The notes under the pieces were generated by a model. That model was given only the letters and a program-made list of their open reading frames with translations. It was not told the origin of the DNA and did not search any database. A program made the translations under genes and the position numbers. A stretch of 64,000 nucleotides of DNA from Trifolium pratense (lineage: Eukaryota; Streptophyta; Magnoliopsida; Fabales; Fabaceae), in NCBI RefSeq assembly GCF_020283565.1, contig NC_060065.1, forward strand, positions 42,334,409 through 42,398,408. Direction: 5' to 3'. Positions 12,553 through 25,652 of this stretch are shown here, in pieces. Numbering within the stretch: the first letter of the stretch is position 1; each line of letters starts with the position of its first letter.

Positions 12553-13111
12553 TTATAACATTTAACACCATGATTCCTACCTATGTATAGTTCTATTGTA
12601 TTTTTATTTTCTTGTGAATATCATATCTATCTCCCATGCATGCTTTTGTTTATATATTCAATGTATCATCTACATGGAACCATTGTAATTATCAATTACT
12701 ATATACAATGAAAAAGAGTCATTTTTATTATGAGCTACTATAATATAATAGAGAAATGAATGAGAAAAAAATAAGCATCCAAACAAAATATTCATCTGTT
12801 TAAAATCAATGTTTTAAGTAATTAATTATCATATAGCACTTCACTCATCAAGGAAGATACAAAATGGAGTATGTATTTGCCTAAAAGTGATGATACTTCA
12901 TCATCATCTGATACACAGAACAGACATCATTTTTGTTCAATTTTTGATTGAGGAAACATAAAGGTAGATATGTCAAGGGTGAGAGAGTACATTTGGAAAT
13001 GAAAAAAGTTACTACCCTATTAAAGTTACCAACCAAATCAATGAGATAAAAATATACATGATTTACAATATGCTTCTTCCCATGAATGTTTACTATATTT
13101 ACTCCTTGTTA

Positions 13112-16100
13112 TTAGCTTTCTCGAATCAAGTTAGTTGGCTCACTCAGAACATACTTCGGCAGCTCATACTTTGCACCTGCAAATATTGCACCAAGAATCA
13201 GAACAAGAAAAAATTGATTAAAAACTGCAAGAAATTAACTTGTTATTTCTAGCACTAGTACAATTTCTGAGCATCGATCGCCATGAACTAACTTAAGTAT
13301 ATCCAAATTCGAATAAATTTCCAAGAATTTTGCTTCAAAGCAAGTTCCATTCTCAGGCAAAGCTAGTGTTATCTCTTTACTGTACTTCTGTACTATACTT
13401 TTCAAAAGCCTGATTGATGTTTGTAAGAGAATCTTAAAGAACCCCCAAATGGTTGGTTTACTTTTCTGCGTAATAAATTTCGATGAAACACGTGCAAAAA
13501 AGAATCAATTTTGATAGTGAGAACACATGTTTTATGTGGTAAGGCAGCTAGGATGGGAAGATAATGCTGGTGGGGGTATTACAATAATGGGAAGATAATT
13601 TGTACACAATCACATTATTGTTGATTTTAACCATCTAATCAAGATCGGACATGCCATGTTCCAACTTTGTGGTTTGGATTTTGACCTGTTTCACAAAAGT
13701 CAAAATTCAAACCGTCTGATTAAGATTGAAGGGTTGAGATCGTGTGTGATTGCATAGATGTGTGGTTATTCCGACTGTAGGGAATCTGAGTCTTGGGCGG
13801 AATTGGATTCTGTGCAGTCACACTGCATGCAGTCAGGATATCTGGACCGTCCGATCCATATTGGACGGTCCAAATTTTAAGATCAGATTTCAACTGTTTT
13901 TAAAATATAAAACTTCAAGCTAAAAATATGGACCGTCTAATATTAATCAAAGGGTCCAGATATGACCGACTACAGTGCAGTCACCTCTCTCCGACTGCAC
14001 AGAATCCGGATCCATCTCGGGCTACCGAGTTTTCTGCAAAAGTGCAATGTATTATGTACTCCACCACCATAATCCACAATAAAGGAGGATGTCACATGAT
14101 ACAACCATTCCATCATATCTGTACCGCAGATAATTAAGGCAAAAAGTATGGTAGTGCTGTTGGAAGCCCACATGGTTCATGAGCATGGCATAAAAGTTGC
14201 TACTGCATCCCTTTCATATTAATTACTAATTTCTTAAACATCAATCAACTTTTGAAATCAAAAGGAAATTGAATTAACAGAGTTCTTTAACTTTTTATTA
14301 AAGACAGATTCAGATTATATAGAAACCAAATCATATTATAGCCGTTTTTTTAATTATAATTTTATTCAAAACATAGTATATAGTTGAATCGAAAATGATC
14401 AAATTACTTACCTCTTTCATCATAGCATACTGTCAAATCAGAACTCTGGACAATGACTCCAGCACTATCCACAATTGCTTGTGCTAAAGATAGATCAGCT
14501 TCTGCAGCAGCTCGAAGAGCATCCCAAATTTCTAGTGTGCAGAAAATCAGATACAGATTTCAATTTACATAAAGAAATTAAGATAGAAATGAAGAATCTG
14601 ACTACCAGATTATAGACAGCCATTCTGTATCTGAGCCATCATATTCGATAAATGCAAGAATGGATAAAGCCGTTTGATTATGATTTGCAATGACAGAACA
14701 AAATAAAAAGTTTGAAGGTGAACGAAGACCATCCCTAAAAAAGTGAATAATCTAATCTTGTCCAAAGATTCTTAATTTTATACATAAGTTGCCTAGAAAA
14801 CAAACTATGCTTAAGAAAAAGACTAACCCATAAAAAAATATTGAAAACCTATTCTAACACAACATGAAGCGCTTTAAATTAATCAATCTACACAAAGTTC
14901 AAGTTCTTTTACCACAACAAGCCATCTTAGTACCTTTAAGTTGAAGCTTCATGTCCAACTTTTTCTAGACAAAACAGTTCAATCTCATGGCCAGATTCAT
15001 GGCACTATCATGTGAATGTGAAAAACAAACAAATAGTGAAGACTCTCCCAGTAAGAGGGAAGTCTCGTCAAGTAGCGGCTTCAGCAGCACTATAGTACTG
15101 TAGCATAACCGAGTTTGAACAAACCGCTATCTTCAGCAATCCGCAAGTGACAACACAGTCCTATTATACAACATCATGTCTATAAAGGTAGAGGCATCTT
15201 ACGAGATGACCATACTAAATGAGTTGAGATTAAAGCAAAACAGTAAGCTACAAGTGATTAATTTAAATCAGCGAAAATAATCTAAACAAAGAAATCAGAG
15301 CAATGCAGTCAAATATTGGAAGTGAGTTATGTCATAGAAAGCAATCATTTCCATTTAACCTCCTTATATTCTAAGTCAATTTAATCACGAATAGAACTTG
15401 AGATATCCCAAGTAACCTAACTTATGAATTTGTGATAATACCTTTCCGGCCACCATAGTGAGGAGCTGTGTCCCAAAACTCATCACGCAATTGTATTAGC
15501 TGAGTCTTTGTTATGGGCTGAGGATGCTTCCATGGCTTAGGCTTTCGGATCTTTTTTACAGTCCCTGTTAAAATCGTTCAAAAGTTTATGTTAACAGCAG
15601 TCGAAATTAAACTTCATTGGCACCAAGAACAAGCCACCAAAGACAGTTCCACCTTGAGAAAACAAAATGACTGAAAAATCAAACCACAAACATTTGGAAT
15701 AATGAATGAAAATAAGAACTAAAACAACAACAATAACAAGGATCATTATCATCAATGTCATCTAAACAATTCTACACTGTGTAAAAGTTGTTTATCATCA
15801 TCGTCATTCAGCTGTGTCCGAAATATTTACAACAAACTACTGCTTCCAAACAAACAAAGACAGAAGTAGGATCCAATCATGAAAAATTCCAATAAGTTTC
15901 AATCTCAAAGCTACTAAACTAATTAATAAAAAAAAAAAAAAAAAGAACCAATTTTTAACCTCAATTTAACCACTAAAAAATTAAACTAAAAGGTCTCCAA
16001 TTAAGAGAACTAGACAAAGCAAAACACTTAATTTCAGCACATTGTAAATTCACATAACTAGCATAAAACCATTAGCAGCAAAGCAACCAAACAAATTAAA

Positions 16101-16420
16101 AACAAAATTAGATTGAAATAAGATAATTAAGTAGTGCTTAAAATAAATAAATAAATAATTAAATAAAGTAAATATCCAAGAAAAACAAGAAAAAAGATTT
16201 TTGTTTGTATGCAATTGAGTTGTTCAAAGTTAACATGATGAGGTTTTCACAATTACAACACAAAACCACAGAAAGAACAGATTTTGAAGCAAACCCATAA
16301 TCAAATTAGTGAAGATTTATGAAATTACAATGTAAATTAGACAAAGTTAAGCTGAAAAAGAGAGAAAAAGAGAAATTAATTACCATCAGCCTTGGACTGA
16401 GAGGATCCAGCACAACCCAT
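13112..16420 (-). CDS. UBTD-type ubiquitin-binding small protein, 4 exons
   Basis: Minus-strand exons: 16420-16384, 15564-15442, 14531-14412, 13176-13112; together 114 residues plus stop. The protein starts [10 protein letters not shown], a good N-myristoylation site (Gly2) with Cys3 for palmitoylation, so a membrane location is likely. The body matches the N-terminal ubiquitin-binding domain of human UBTD1/UBTD2 (DC-UbP): [47 protein letters not shown], then [19 protein letters not shown]. The ubiquitin-like domain of the animal proteins is absent, as is usual in plants. Exact function is unknown; a role in ubiquitin signalling is inferred. The last intron carries a MITE. Too finely split for long ORFs. 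Confidence 0.88.
13805..14007. mobile_element. MITE in the last intron of the UBTD-type gene
   Basis: The ends are perfect 15-bp inverted repeats (GGATTCTGTGCAGTC at 13805, GACTGCACAGAATCC ending at 14007). Inside, AGTC..GGATATCTGGACC and its reverse (GGTCCAGATATGACCGACT) extend the inverted symmetry. There is no coding capacity. A TSD is not obvious. The 13600-13790 stretch just to its left shows weaker inverted similarity and may be a decayed relative. Confidence 0.6.
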
Positions 16421-16560
16421 TGAAGAGGTTTGTTTTTTTGCAGAAGAAGGTAAAGAAAGAGAGAGAGAAGAGAGAAGAGAGAAGAGAAGGGTTGATGAGT
16501 GAGAGATTGCAAGCAAGTCAATGACGTATGCTTCTCTAATGGGTGTGAGTGAGTACACTC
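16421..16560 (-). promoter_or_regulatory. Pyrimidine-rich leader of the UBTD-type gene
   Basis: On the coding (minus) strand, 16451-16492 is almost pure CT (GAGA repeats on the plus strand) just upstream of the ATG. This is typical of plant 5' UTR or core promoter Y-patches. No TATA box was assigned. Confidence 0.4.
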
Positions 16561-16714
16561 TACAACCTCTTTTTTGATAAAAAAAATTAAGAAACCTATT
16601 TTTTATTCATTCATTAATTAATTATTATTATTATTATTAATTACATACCCAATTATAAAATTAAAATTACAATTTCCTATTTATTTATAATTATAATTCA
16701 TTAGTATAATTCAT

Positions 16715-16960
16715 AGTTCTTAATATAAGAGAAGATTTACTTTTTAGATTAATTTCATTTTTAATTTATTTTTTATATTTAAGTTGCATTTTTAATGTAT
16801 TAGAAACTCAATGAATCTAAAAAAACAAATTTTTTTTATACTATTTTTGTTTGTTGACAATGAGTTGGGGGTCGAACCCAGGACCTATAATGTACTACCT
16901 AAATCCCTCACCACTAGACCAAACCTAGTAACTTAATCTTCTCTTATACTATTAAGAACT
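16715..16960. mobile_element. MITE with AGTTCTTAATA termini
   Basis: The left end reads AGTTCTTAATATAAGAGAAG. The right end, reversed, reads AGTTCTTAATAGTATAAGAG and continues with AAGATTAAGT. These are near-identical inverted termini about 246 bp apart. The middle carries GGGTCGAACCCAGGACC, a common legume repeat text. No coding capacity. Confidence 0.6.
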
Positions 16961-17190
16961 AGAGAGAGTAATTTATACATTAGTCAAAATAAAATAATAA
17001 TAATAATACACATTAAAGAAATTATTAAGGGAATTAATTTTTTATAAAAGGTAATTTAGTTTTTGGGGTTTATAACATTAAAAAAAAAGTTTTTAGGGTT
17101 TATTTTCTACATAAATTGAATTTAAGAGAAGAGTCTGGACTTTTATATTAGCATGTTGAACTAAAGTTTGAAAATTAACTATAAAGCATG

Positions 17191-17339
17191 TGGGGATGGG
17201 ATGGGTAGCTCAGCTGGTTAAGCTAGTTGAGCTAAGGGTTAAGGAACATGAGTAAGCTAGTTTGAGCTAAGGGTTAAGGAACATGAGGTTCAGAGTTCAA
17301 GTCCTGACGGTTCAAGTCTTGACAAAGGAGAAAAAAAAA
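17191..17339 (+). mobile_element. tRNA-derived SINE with an internal 35-bp duplication
   Basis: The head has a pol III A-box-like TAGCTCAGCTGG (17206-17217) and a B-box-like GTTCAAGTCC (17295-17304), then an A-rich tail. Between the boxes a unit starting TAAGCTAGTTGAGCTAAGGG is repeated twice (17219-17252, 17253-17287). Possible target duplications are AAAATTAAC on both sides (17171-17179 and near 17337), though the left one is not directly adjacent. Confidence 0.5.
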
Positions 17340-17440
17340 TTAACATAACATTGTAATACTAACAACTAACATTGCTTATAAAAAAATAAAAAACAAAAAA
17401 AAAACTATAAAACATGTGTTTTTGGCCTTTTCTATAAAAA

Positions 17441-17784
17441 TACTCCCCTGTTCCTTTTTATTTGTCATTTTAAAATAGTAACAACAAATTAATAAAATGT
17501 ATTTTTGCACTTTATTTTCCTATTATACCCTAATTTTAATTAGCAATAAATACTTATTTTTTTTAACACATTTTCTCTTTCCAATAAATTTTAATATATT
17601 ATGTACAAAAAAAACAAAAACTTTAATTTTCCAAATATATAGCATTAATTAGTTTTATTGAAAAAGATGAAAGTAATTGACAATGAGTATAATCGATAAA
17701 ATATAACCTTAAATTATTAAAACGACAAATAATTTGAAACAATTTTTTTTTTAAAACGACATATAAATAGGAACGGATGAAGTA
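17441..17784. mobile_element. Stowaway-like MITE (TACTCC...GGAGTA type)
   Basis: Starts TACTCCCCTGTTCC and ends GGAACGGATGAAGTA, inverted termini of the Tc1/mariner-derived Stowaway type with TA target sites. 344 bp, AT-rich, non-coding. Confidence 0.65.
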
Positions 17785-19882
17785 TAAGCGATGCCTACTT
17801 GTAGACAGTTGTAGTGTCTAACAATAATTGGATCAATGTTATTTTAGGTCGAGAATTATGTTATGTGAAAAAATCAAAAAATTACACTGAGATTTACAAA
17901 ATATGCACAAAAAAAAAATTTGAATTATCAAAATATGCAATTTGAATGTCTAATTGTATTTTTTTTTAGTTTATAGTTTTTTTTTTTGTCTAGTTATAGT
18001 TTTTTTATCTTTATAAATATTTTAATTATAAGATATGATTTACATTTATATTAAATATTATATTTCCTATGCATAATGATATTTTTAAAAATATATATGT
18101 TGTATAATTTGGTTGGAAGTAAGTTTATGAAAATTTATATCTAAGGGGATTTAATAGAAAAATGGACTCATAGATTAGTGTTTAGAGTCCCTCATATCGT
18201 AACCATAAGCAAGTCTTGAAGGTCAAATGATAATGAGAGGAGATTGATCAATAGATGTGTAAAAAATGATAAACTAAGGTAAAGGAGTTAAAGAGCAATC
18301 GCGCGCTACAAGCAACCGTATATAGAGGTTTTCAAAGGAAATCGTGCATTCCTTTTGGGTCTTCTCGGGGTTGGGCTCAGGGACTGCAATCAGCCGCTTC
18401 CCTTGTTGTCATCACTCATCAGCTCGTTTTTGACAACTCCGTTCGGATGTTTATAATTTAGAATAAAAGGATTTGAACCTAAGTAGATATCATAAAGATG
18501 ATAGAAATAACTTCAATAAAATACAGTATCAACTCACCATTAATATTTGTTTGCATAATAAAATATTTGATCAAATGAAGGGATCAAATATATGTGACCA
18601 AGTAAGTACATTTCTTAAAAAATTGTAAAAAAAATAAAATAAAATAGATAGATAGATTAAAAAAGAGTAATGATATTTTGACATCAATTTTTTTTACAAC
18701 ACAGTGAACAACTTTATGTAAGAAAGAATAATCTTATAATAAAATAATAAAAAATTACTACAAGAAAAAGGTATAACCCATCCATTCTTTGCCACCTCAT
18801 ATTGTCAAAATTTTGTCCAAAACTTATTGTTAGAATATCATTACTCATTAAAAAAAGAGGTGTGTTATTCAGACACAAATTTTGAGATACAAGATTAACA
18901 CAATTCTCTTTCCACTCACAAGCACGCAAAATGATGTATGCAAAAAATATTTAAAAAAATCAAAAAAGTATATTTATTATATTTTTGTCAAATAAATGTA
19001 TTTACATAACATTTTCCTTAAAAAAATGCCATTAAAATGCTCTTACTCTTAGGTTAGTAGGGTTTTGCGGAATTGGGGTGTGATGTGTTTCTCCCTCCCA
19101 GTGCCTACGTGCCATAATGGATTGCCATTTTGATTGGCCTCTCATTATTAGGGTCACTCAAACACAAGTTTTGCCTTCATTTATTTTATGCGGTGCCTTT
19201 AATCATTTCACAATAATGTGCTTCCACTCTTTTATCTTCACTTTTTTTTAGTAGTCTTGTATCTAGAAATTTTACGTTCTAAGATGGATAAGTGATATGA
19301 TTGGAATTCGAACTTCAATCTCCTAATATATAATGCAATATTCTGTCACATGAACTAAACTTATAGGATCTGCACCTTTTTAGTGTACCATTCGTAATAT
19401 TTAACATGTGAGTTTAAAACGTATGATAAAGAGCGGCCCTTGTTTTTAATATTTTATGGGCCCTAAGTTAAATATGAGGGGAAAAATTATTTTATTTAAC
19501 AAAAAAATTTCTTTTTTTATTATCAAATTATTATTTTTTTTAGTTAGCATCTTAAGTCGAAATAGTATAAAAATTGAAAATTGGAGTAACATTTTATTTA
19601 GTTTTAATCATTTAATTCTCAGGAAAAAGAGCTCCGATAATTCAGAACTCAATTGTAAAATAAGTAAAATATAACAATTTTGGCATGATTCTTGTGCATT
19701 GGAGTGACAAAAAAAAAGGACTTATTTGGGAGAGGAATGAAATATTGATGAATAGAATTAAAATAAACACTTACTTGGGAGAGGATTGAAAGACTTATTT
19801 TGCAAAGGATTAAAATAACTATTTCCTTATGCAACATTTATATGTGGTTTATTATATTGAAATGGTTCTAAAATAAAAATAG
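17785..19882. other. Gene-free stretch, degenerate repeats
   Basis: AT-rich with poly-A/poly-T runs. The stretch 18290-18440 is more GC-rich and looks like decayed retroelement text, but I cannot assign it. A pair of TTGGGAGAGGA(T/A)TGAAA repeats occurs near 19727 and 19777. No ORF with recognisable similarity. Confidence 0.35.
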
Positions 19883-20163
19883 TACTCCCTCCGGTCCTTT
19901 TTATAAGAAACACTTTGGAATTTTTATTTGGTCATTTTTATAAGAAACACTTTGACACAATTCCATTTGTACCCTTATTAAATACAATCAAATAATTCAT
20001 TATAATGCTAGTGCATTAATTAGAGAGACCTATTTCTCATGCTAGTCAAAGGTTAGTTTTGGAATATAACATAAAATGTTAGAATCATTAATGAGAAAAT
20101 TTATCTTCCTTGATCTGTGTGATTTTGTCAAAGTGTTTCTTATAATAAGAACCGAAGGGAGTA
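19883..20163. mobile_element. Stowaway-like MITE, TACTCCCTCCGGTCC family
   Basis: Starts TACTCCCTCCGGTCCTTTTT and ends AAGAACCGAAGGGAGTA, matching inverted termini with TA at each edge. The interior text (AAACACTTTG, TGCTAGTGCATTAATTAGAG) recurs in opposite orientation at 26047-26350, so two family members are in the window. Confidence 0.72.
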
Positions 20164-20914
20164 TTATTTTGATATTCTCTCTAGAATACTCGAGTACCTA
20201 ATCATATATAGCCTATTTGGGAGAGGATTGAAATATTGATTAATAGAATTGTGTTAGTATAATTCTTAACATAAATATAGTAGTTCAGTAGGTCAACAAA
20301 CTCAACTTCATGCTATTCCACTAATTAGCAACATCTATTATTAATCCAATGAGATACTAGTAACATTGATTGATTCAAAACCACTCATCAAGTAGAAAGT
20401 CACAAGGTAAAGTTAAAATATGTCAATATCCTCATGCATAATATATTCATAATACTATAACTCAAAGTTGATACAAAAGCATATAGTCACAACTTGTTGG
20501 AAGTAAAGTTCCTGCTATAAAACATCTCATAAAAATTCTCATCATAAACAGAAACCTGTGATGTTGACTGATGCACACGCCAAAAGAAACTATGACTCCA
20601 TGAACATTTGAATGAGATGACTCGAGTCTCTTCCAGCTTAACCAGATATCATAGGTTCGAATCAAGCCCTAGAACGCAACAGGGTTGAGGAAGAGATTTT
20701 CCGTGCATTGTGGTCATACTCAGCTTTGTGAGTAAGGATACTAATTTCATCGCAACTCACAAGTGTTTCGGCATTGGTCAACATTAAGCAGATAAAATTT
20801 GATTATAGTATAACTACAACTACAATTACATGCAAACGTACGACAAATGAAAATGCAGATATTCAATATATTGGAAAACAGAATACCAGTGAAGAACATA
20901 TCATGCAAAACTTG

Positions 20915-23900
20915 TTACTGAGAGTTGAATCGGAATGACTCTCCAGGTACATAACTAGTCCTCATACTGTACCGATCAAATTTTGAATTGCTGTGATCAA
21001 CAGCCGCCCTCGGCTCAACAGGTTTAGCCTCAGCTGCATTTTTTGCAAAAACAACTTCTCCACTCTTTTCTCGGTGCCGATGTTTTGTCCTTTCTTTTTG
21101 GCTCTTAGATTTAGCATACGATGGAACCTCACCAGATCCATAGAATTCAGCATACTCGGATCGTTTTGAAGATCGGTGCTTACTTGACAACGCAGGGTCC
21201 TTGAAACTGCTTGATTTTATCTTTGGAGGCTTTACTTCTGAATATTTCTCAGCAGTGGTCGGAGTATGGACCTTTGGCATCTGCCTATTTTCGGTAACAG
21301 TAACAGGAGTGCTTTTTCTATTGACCAATGGAGGCACAACTTCATCTTCGGGCATCACAAGACGATCCTTCAGCGGTGTTAGTCCTGTTTTGGGGCCGTT
21401 AGATTTGAAGTGTGAGGGTATGAATTGAGTGAATGTACTAGCCAAAGCTTCAAGGGATAGCTTAGAAAGATCGGCAATAAGCTGCCCAAAAGATGGCCAT
21501 CCAGGATCCTCTTTACCGCTCTCTGGGATTGGCACGTGTTTCTCGTTGCTCACGTGGCCTTTAAACTCTCTTCTTGATTGTCTCTGCAGCATTTAAGGAG
21601 TTGCAGTGTAATTAGATAACAACCGGCATGGTCAAAGTATGAACAAAATCAGATAAAATAACAATGAAATTTTAAGTATTTAAGGCCTAAAGAAAATACT
21701 ATGTCATAGGAAAAAGGTGAAAATTAAATGAGGGGAAAAAATATTCCCTTCCTTCTACCCCTCATTCCACAACCCCAAAAGTATTTTTTTGGCGTAAACT
21801 AGGTATCCTCTGCGCGCAACTGCAAAGACTAATCCCTCAAGTCTTGTGGGACCCAAATGGGCGGCAAACTCTCTCTAGGACAACCCCAAAAGTTTGATAA
21901 TAAGGAAAATTTTAAAATGAATACTCAGTAATTTGTTTCAACAAAAAAAAAATATTTGCACTCCTTGAAGTTTCTTTTTTGTCTTAACTCTAAAGTTCTC
22001 TGGGAAAGAGGCACGGGTGATCCGAAATTTGATCTGCAGATAAGTAAAATCTGGTAAATGATTATTCTAGCTAGGGATCAAACTTGGGTACTCTCGATCG
22101 ATTCAAAATTAACTGAAGCTCATTAACCACTTGGTTCAAACTTCTTGCAATTTAGAATAACTTCATGTTCTGGCAAATCAAGCAGAGAAATGCTATACAA
22201 AGTAGAATAACATTTCCTAGTTTCCATCATATAAGGTTACAACATGCAAATCATGTAATTCTGAAATTTATATATTTACAAATTCTGTTGAAGCAAAACA
22301 TACTGTTTTTGAGAAGAAAGAGGCTCCATATCCCTGCTGAAGCATGCATGTAGCATATCCAACCAAAACAGCGCCAACAACTGTAAGGATATCTGCAGAA
22401 AAACCAACAAAATGGACCAAAATAAGTTAGTTGAAGATAGATAGAATATAATGCACTTAATAGAAAGATGTGTTGTTGTCAAAAATATATATTTCCCATT
22501 GCTTCACTACTCATTTAAACAGAAAATTCACTTTATTTTAACATAAATGAAGTTTACACTTTAAATATTTAAATATCAATTTTCTGATAAAGAATAAATC
22601 AGATCCACCAAGGACAACATATCAAACTTATAGAAGTTGTCTGATAGGCATTTTCCATTCCATTTATGGAATATGTATCTGATGTAGTACCTACAAGTCT
22701 AATCGATGTAGGCAAAAGATGTTCCCTTATATTTGAAATGGGATCATAACAGATGAACTCAAGAGTTTGGATGTGCTTACTAAACATATCCAAGATCGAG
22801 CACCACAATGCATTTGTTTGCCAAATGATGTAGTCCTAGTTGGAGATTCGAGGAACTAAATAAACAGAAAGTTTGAGCTATAGAGATAAAATTTGGAATC
22901 AGATGGTTTTCATTTGAGTAAAGTAAAACAAGACATATGGAATGTAAGGTTTGCAAGAGGCACATGAAAATTTATTAGTGAAAATTGGAGGACAGATCAA
23001 GTATCTTAGTAGTCCAGTAGTATGGGTTGGGACACCGAATGAGTTATATATAAGAGGTCCAAGTTTTTTAGGTAACAAATAGGTCCTTAAGTTTTTTATG
23101 TAACAAATAAGACCTTTAAGTTTCTAATTTATTGCACCGTTATTTGGAAGCCAAAACGCAGTGGTCACTACCACCTCACTAAGTTACTTCAGCGTTTTTG
23201 TAATGCAGAATAACTTGAAGGGTAACAGTGCATTAAATTAGAAACTTAAGGACCTATCTCTTACAAATGCAAAACTTAAAGGACCTCTGAATGCATTTGA
23301 CCAATTTTTTATGCAACGGAAGGGGTTTCAAAAGGCTTTATGCAAGGGAAGGGGTTTCAAAAGGCTTATGGATGCATAACTACAAGAGAAGTCCTTCGTT
23401 TTTTGGAATAAAAATCAGGTGAGAGCCAGAGCCCAGATATCTCGAATAACTAGTGCGGGAGAGTTTGTACTATTCATTTAATGTCTTTTATGATCACAGT
23501 ATTTATTATCATGACACCAATTCAGAGATTGTGGGTTATGTCAATAAAGGTTTCATCCTTTTACTTCAATTCTAGTCCAGTTGTGTTACTAGTTACTACC
23601 CTTCCCAACTTAACTAAAATATGACATGACAGAGATGCATGTAAGCCATGTTGATTTTCGTAGTAGTCCACAAAGTGATACAAACATGAGATAAGAATTT
23701 AAACCTGTGCTTGAAATTGAACTTGATTGGTAATCACAGTCCTCCTGGTCAAGAATAATTTTCCGAAGAGCAGCATTTCCTCTATCAATTACTAACAAGG
23801 AACATGTTGGCCGAATATATACTACATCGAAATCATTTGAGAACTTAGCATCTTCACTCGGCCCATCCCTGTAGCCAGCAACATTTGACTTTCCTCCAGC

Positions 23901-25385
23901 AATGGTTGTCACACCTAAAAATTATTTACAAAGATTGGTAACAATACAAATACTGAAATACACCTTAATAATCCTAAATAGATTCTGAATTCTTGTAGCT
24001 GAATAAATACATACCAGCATCTCCGATTTTTCTGATGGCAAGATTCTGCGTATCAGCAACATAAACATTCCCTTTATCATCCATAGCTATACCTTTGGGA
24101 TGATTAAACCGAGCATCACTAGGTTTTCCATCCACATGATCAGTGTAGCCCTGAAATGAACCAGCTACCAATCTTCCTCGACTATCTGCAATACCATAAA
24201 CAGAATTCGCAGGCTAAATGAATGAAAATCAAATCATTCTAATTTTTAATCAATCCAAAATTCTACTTAACTTACTAACTAACTTTCATCTATAAATGGT
24301 ATTAGTTAATATAAACTCAAGAGAACAAACAAGAGTAGCCATACATTGAGACAGTGGCGGTGTGATTCGAACAATGTTGCTATTAACTTCATCAACAGCA
24401 AAGAGTTCACCATCCTCTTCATTGACACGGATCCGATAAGGAATAACTCCAATCGCATTTCCTTCCACAACAGTCTCAACTACATAACCATTCTCAAATT
24501 GAAGAACATTCCCATCTGAAAAAAGAAAAACAAAAACAAATCACATTCACAAACCATAATAATATTACACTATAAAGTCTGTTTCAATCGACTTAGTCGA
24601 GCTTATCTACCGGCATAAACACTTGTGAGAGCTTATAGAAGCAACTTATGAAAAGTTCATAAACCGTTTTCAACTTATTTTCCTAAGCTCGCCAGAATGG
24701 CTTCTAAAAAAAACAAAGCATGAAAATAGTTTAATTATATTTTGTTGGTGTTAACCATCTGGTTCCCAGGGGCCTGGTAATCCAAAGTTCGGCCCCGAAG
24801 TAAGTAAAGTATGGCAAAGAATTGTTTCCACATGAATCCAACTCGGATTCTCCCGAACGATTCGTTCTAGGGAGAACTCATTAACCACATGAGCTCAATG
24901 TCTTGGTCAAATAGTTTGGCTTTATTTTTTATCATTTGTTAAAAAAATGCATAAGTATTGATAAGCACTTATGCTATAAGCACTTAATTAATGAGTTTAT
25001 CCAAATATGAGTTGAAACACTATGAGCAAAGAATGAACAATGAATCACCTGAATGTGGTGACTTAGTAGTAGCAGACCTTGTCCATTTGATAAGTGAAGA
25101 TAAATGCTTAATCAATGGCCCTGATCAATCAACATAAATTAACCATAAAACAAAGAAAGAAATAAATAAATGAAAACATACCCACTTTGGATTTGAGCTA
25201 GAATAATAAAAAAAGGTTGAAAATTTAGCATACCCATTTGGTAAAAATAGATAAGGAAAAGGAAAATTGAAGAAATGGGTTTTGTTGTGTTATTTACCTG
25301 CAGGAGCAGCGTGAGCTTGAAAATGAAGAGAAAAAGTGGAAGCAAGTAGAATGAGAGTGTAGAAGAGTAGAGAGTTAGTTTTCAT
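20915..25385 (-). CDS. NHL-repeat protein with signal peptide and one membrane segment, 7 exons
   Basis: Minus-strand exons: 25385-25298, 25120-25049, 24515-24345, 24185-24015, 23914-23705, 22392-22304, 21583-20915; total 489 residues, phases consistent. Signal peptide: LLFYTLILLASTF, cleavage near AHA-AP. The luminal part has NHL beta-propeller blades (GELFAVDEVNSNIVRI; GIAMDDKGNVYVADTQNLAIRKI split over the blade; LLVIDRGNAALRKI). Exon 6 encodes a hydrophobic span (ILTVVGAVLVGYATCML, about residues 239-255). Exon 7 encodes a basic, Ser/Lys/Pro-rich tail of 222 residues, presumably cytosolic. This matches the plant NHL-domain family typified by Arabidopsis At1g70280-like proteins; biochemical function is unknown. 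The long intron 5 hosts two transposon remnants. Confidence 0.88.
22600..22975 (+). pseudogene. LINE-type reverse transcriptase fragment in NHL intron 5
   Basis: Plus-strand translation gives fragments in the order expected of a plant non-LTR reverse transcriptase: LDVLTKHIQDRAPQCICLPN then DVVLVGDSRN (equivalent of the FADDIVL catalytic box, with the first Asp replaced), then LESDGFHLSKVKQDIWNVRF. Several stops and frame shifts make it dead. It lies antisense to the host gene. Family call is from memory of the motif, not a search. Confidence 0.6.
23053..23288. mobile_element. MITE in NHL intron 5
   Basis: Left AGAGGTCC...GGTAACAAATAGGTCCTTAA is mirrored on the right as TTAAGGACCTATCTCTTACA...GGACCTCT. 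About 55 bp of imperfect inverted termini enclose 236 bp. Non-coding. Confidence 0.6.
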
Positions 25386-25483
25386 AGTTAGTTTGAGAAG
25401 ATCAAGAAGAAGAAGAAGCTTATGGCAAGTGAAACTCTTCTTGTTCTTCTTCAAGTACAACTACAAAGAAAAGCTCAACACTC

Positions 25484-25490
<7 letters not shown>

Positions 25491-25535
<45 letters not shown>
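25491..25535 (-). repeat. (CT)n microsatellite in the NHL gene leader
   Basis: 45 bp of uninterrupted CT on the plus strand, i.e. (GA)n on the coding strand about 110-150 bp before the ATG. Likely in the 5' UTR or core promoter; GA-rich tracts are common there in plants. Length is expected to vary between accessions. Confidence 0.85.
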
Positions 25536-25538
<3 letters not shown>

Positions 25539-25652
25539 AAGTGCTTTTTTTGTGAGTGATTTTAACTTTGTTTTTACATTTACGCGGAAAGTGAGTTTTT
25601 CGAGGAGGGTGGGACGGTGATAAAAACGCTTTTACACCTCAACACAAAACCG

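Noticed and set aside
13600..13790. A second MITE next to 13805
   Set aside because: Weak inverted similarity (AATCACA.../...TGTGATT) but no clean termini or target duplication; mentioned only as possible.
17191..17320. A functional tRNA gene
   Set aside because: A- and B-box-like sequences are present but no cloverleaf or anticodon arm can be formed, and an A-rich tail follows; it is SINE-like.
20962..21428. ORFs overlapping the NHL gene last exon in other frames (including a 75-codon plus-strand frame)
   Set aside because: They are shadows of the 223-codon coding exon and show no family resemblance.
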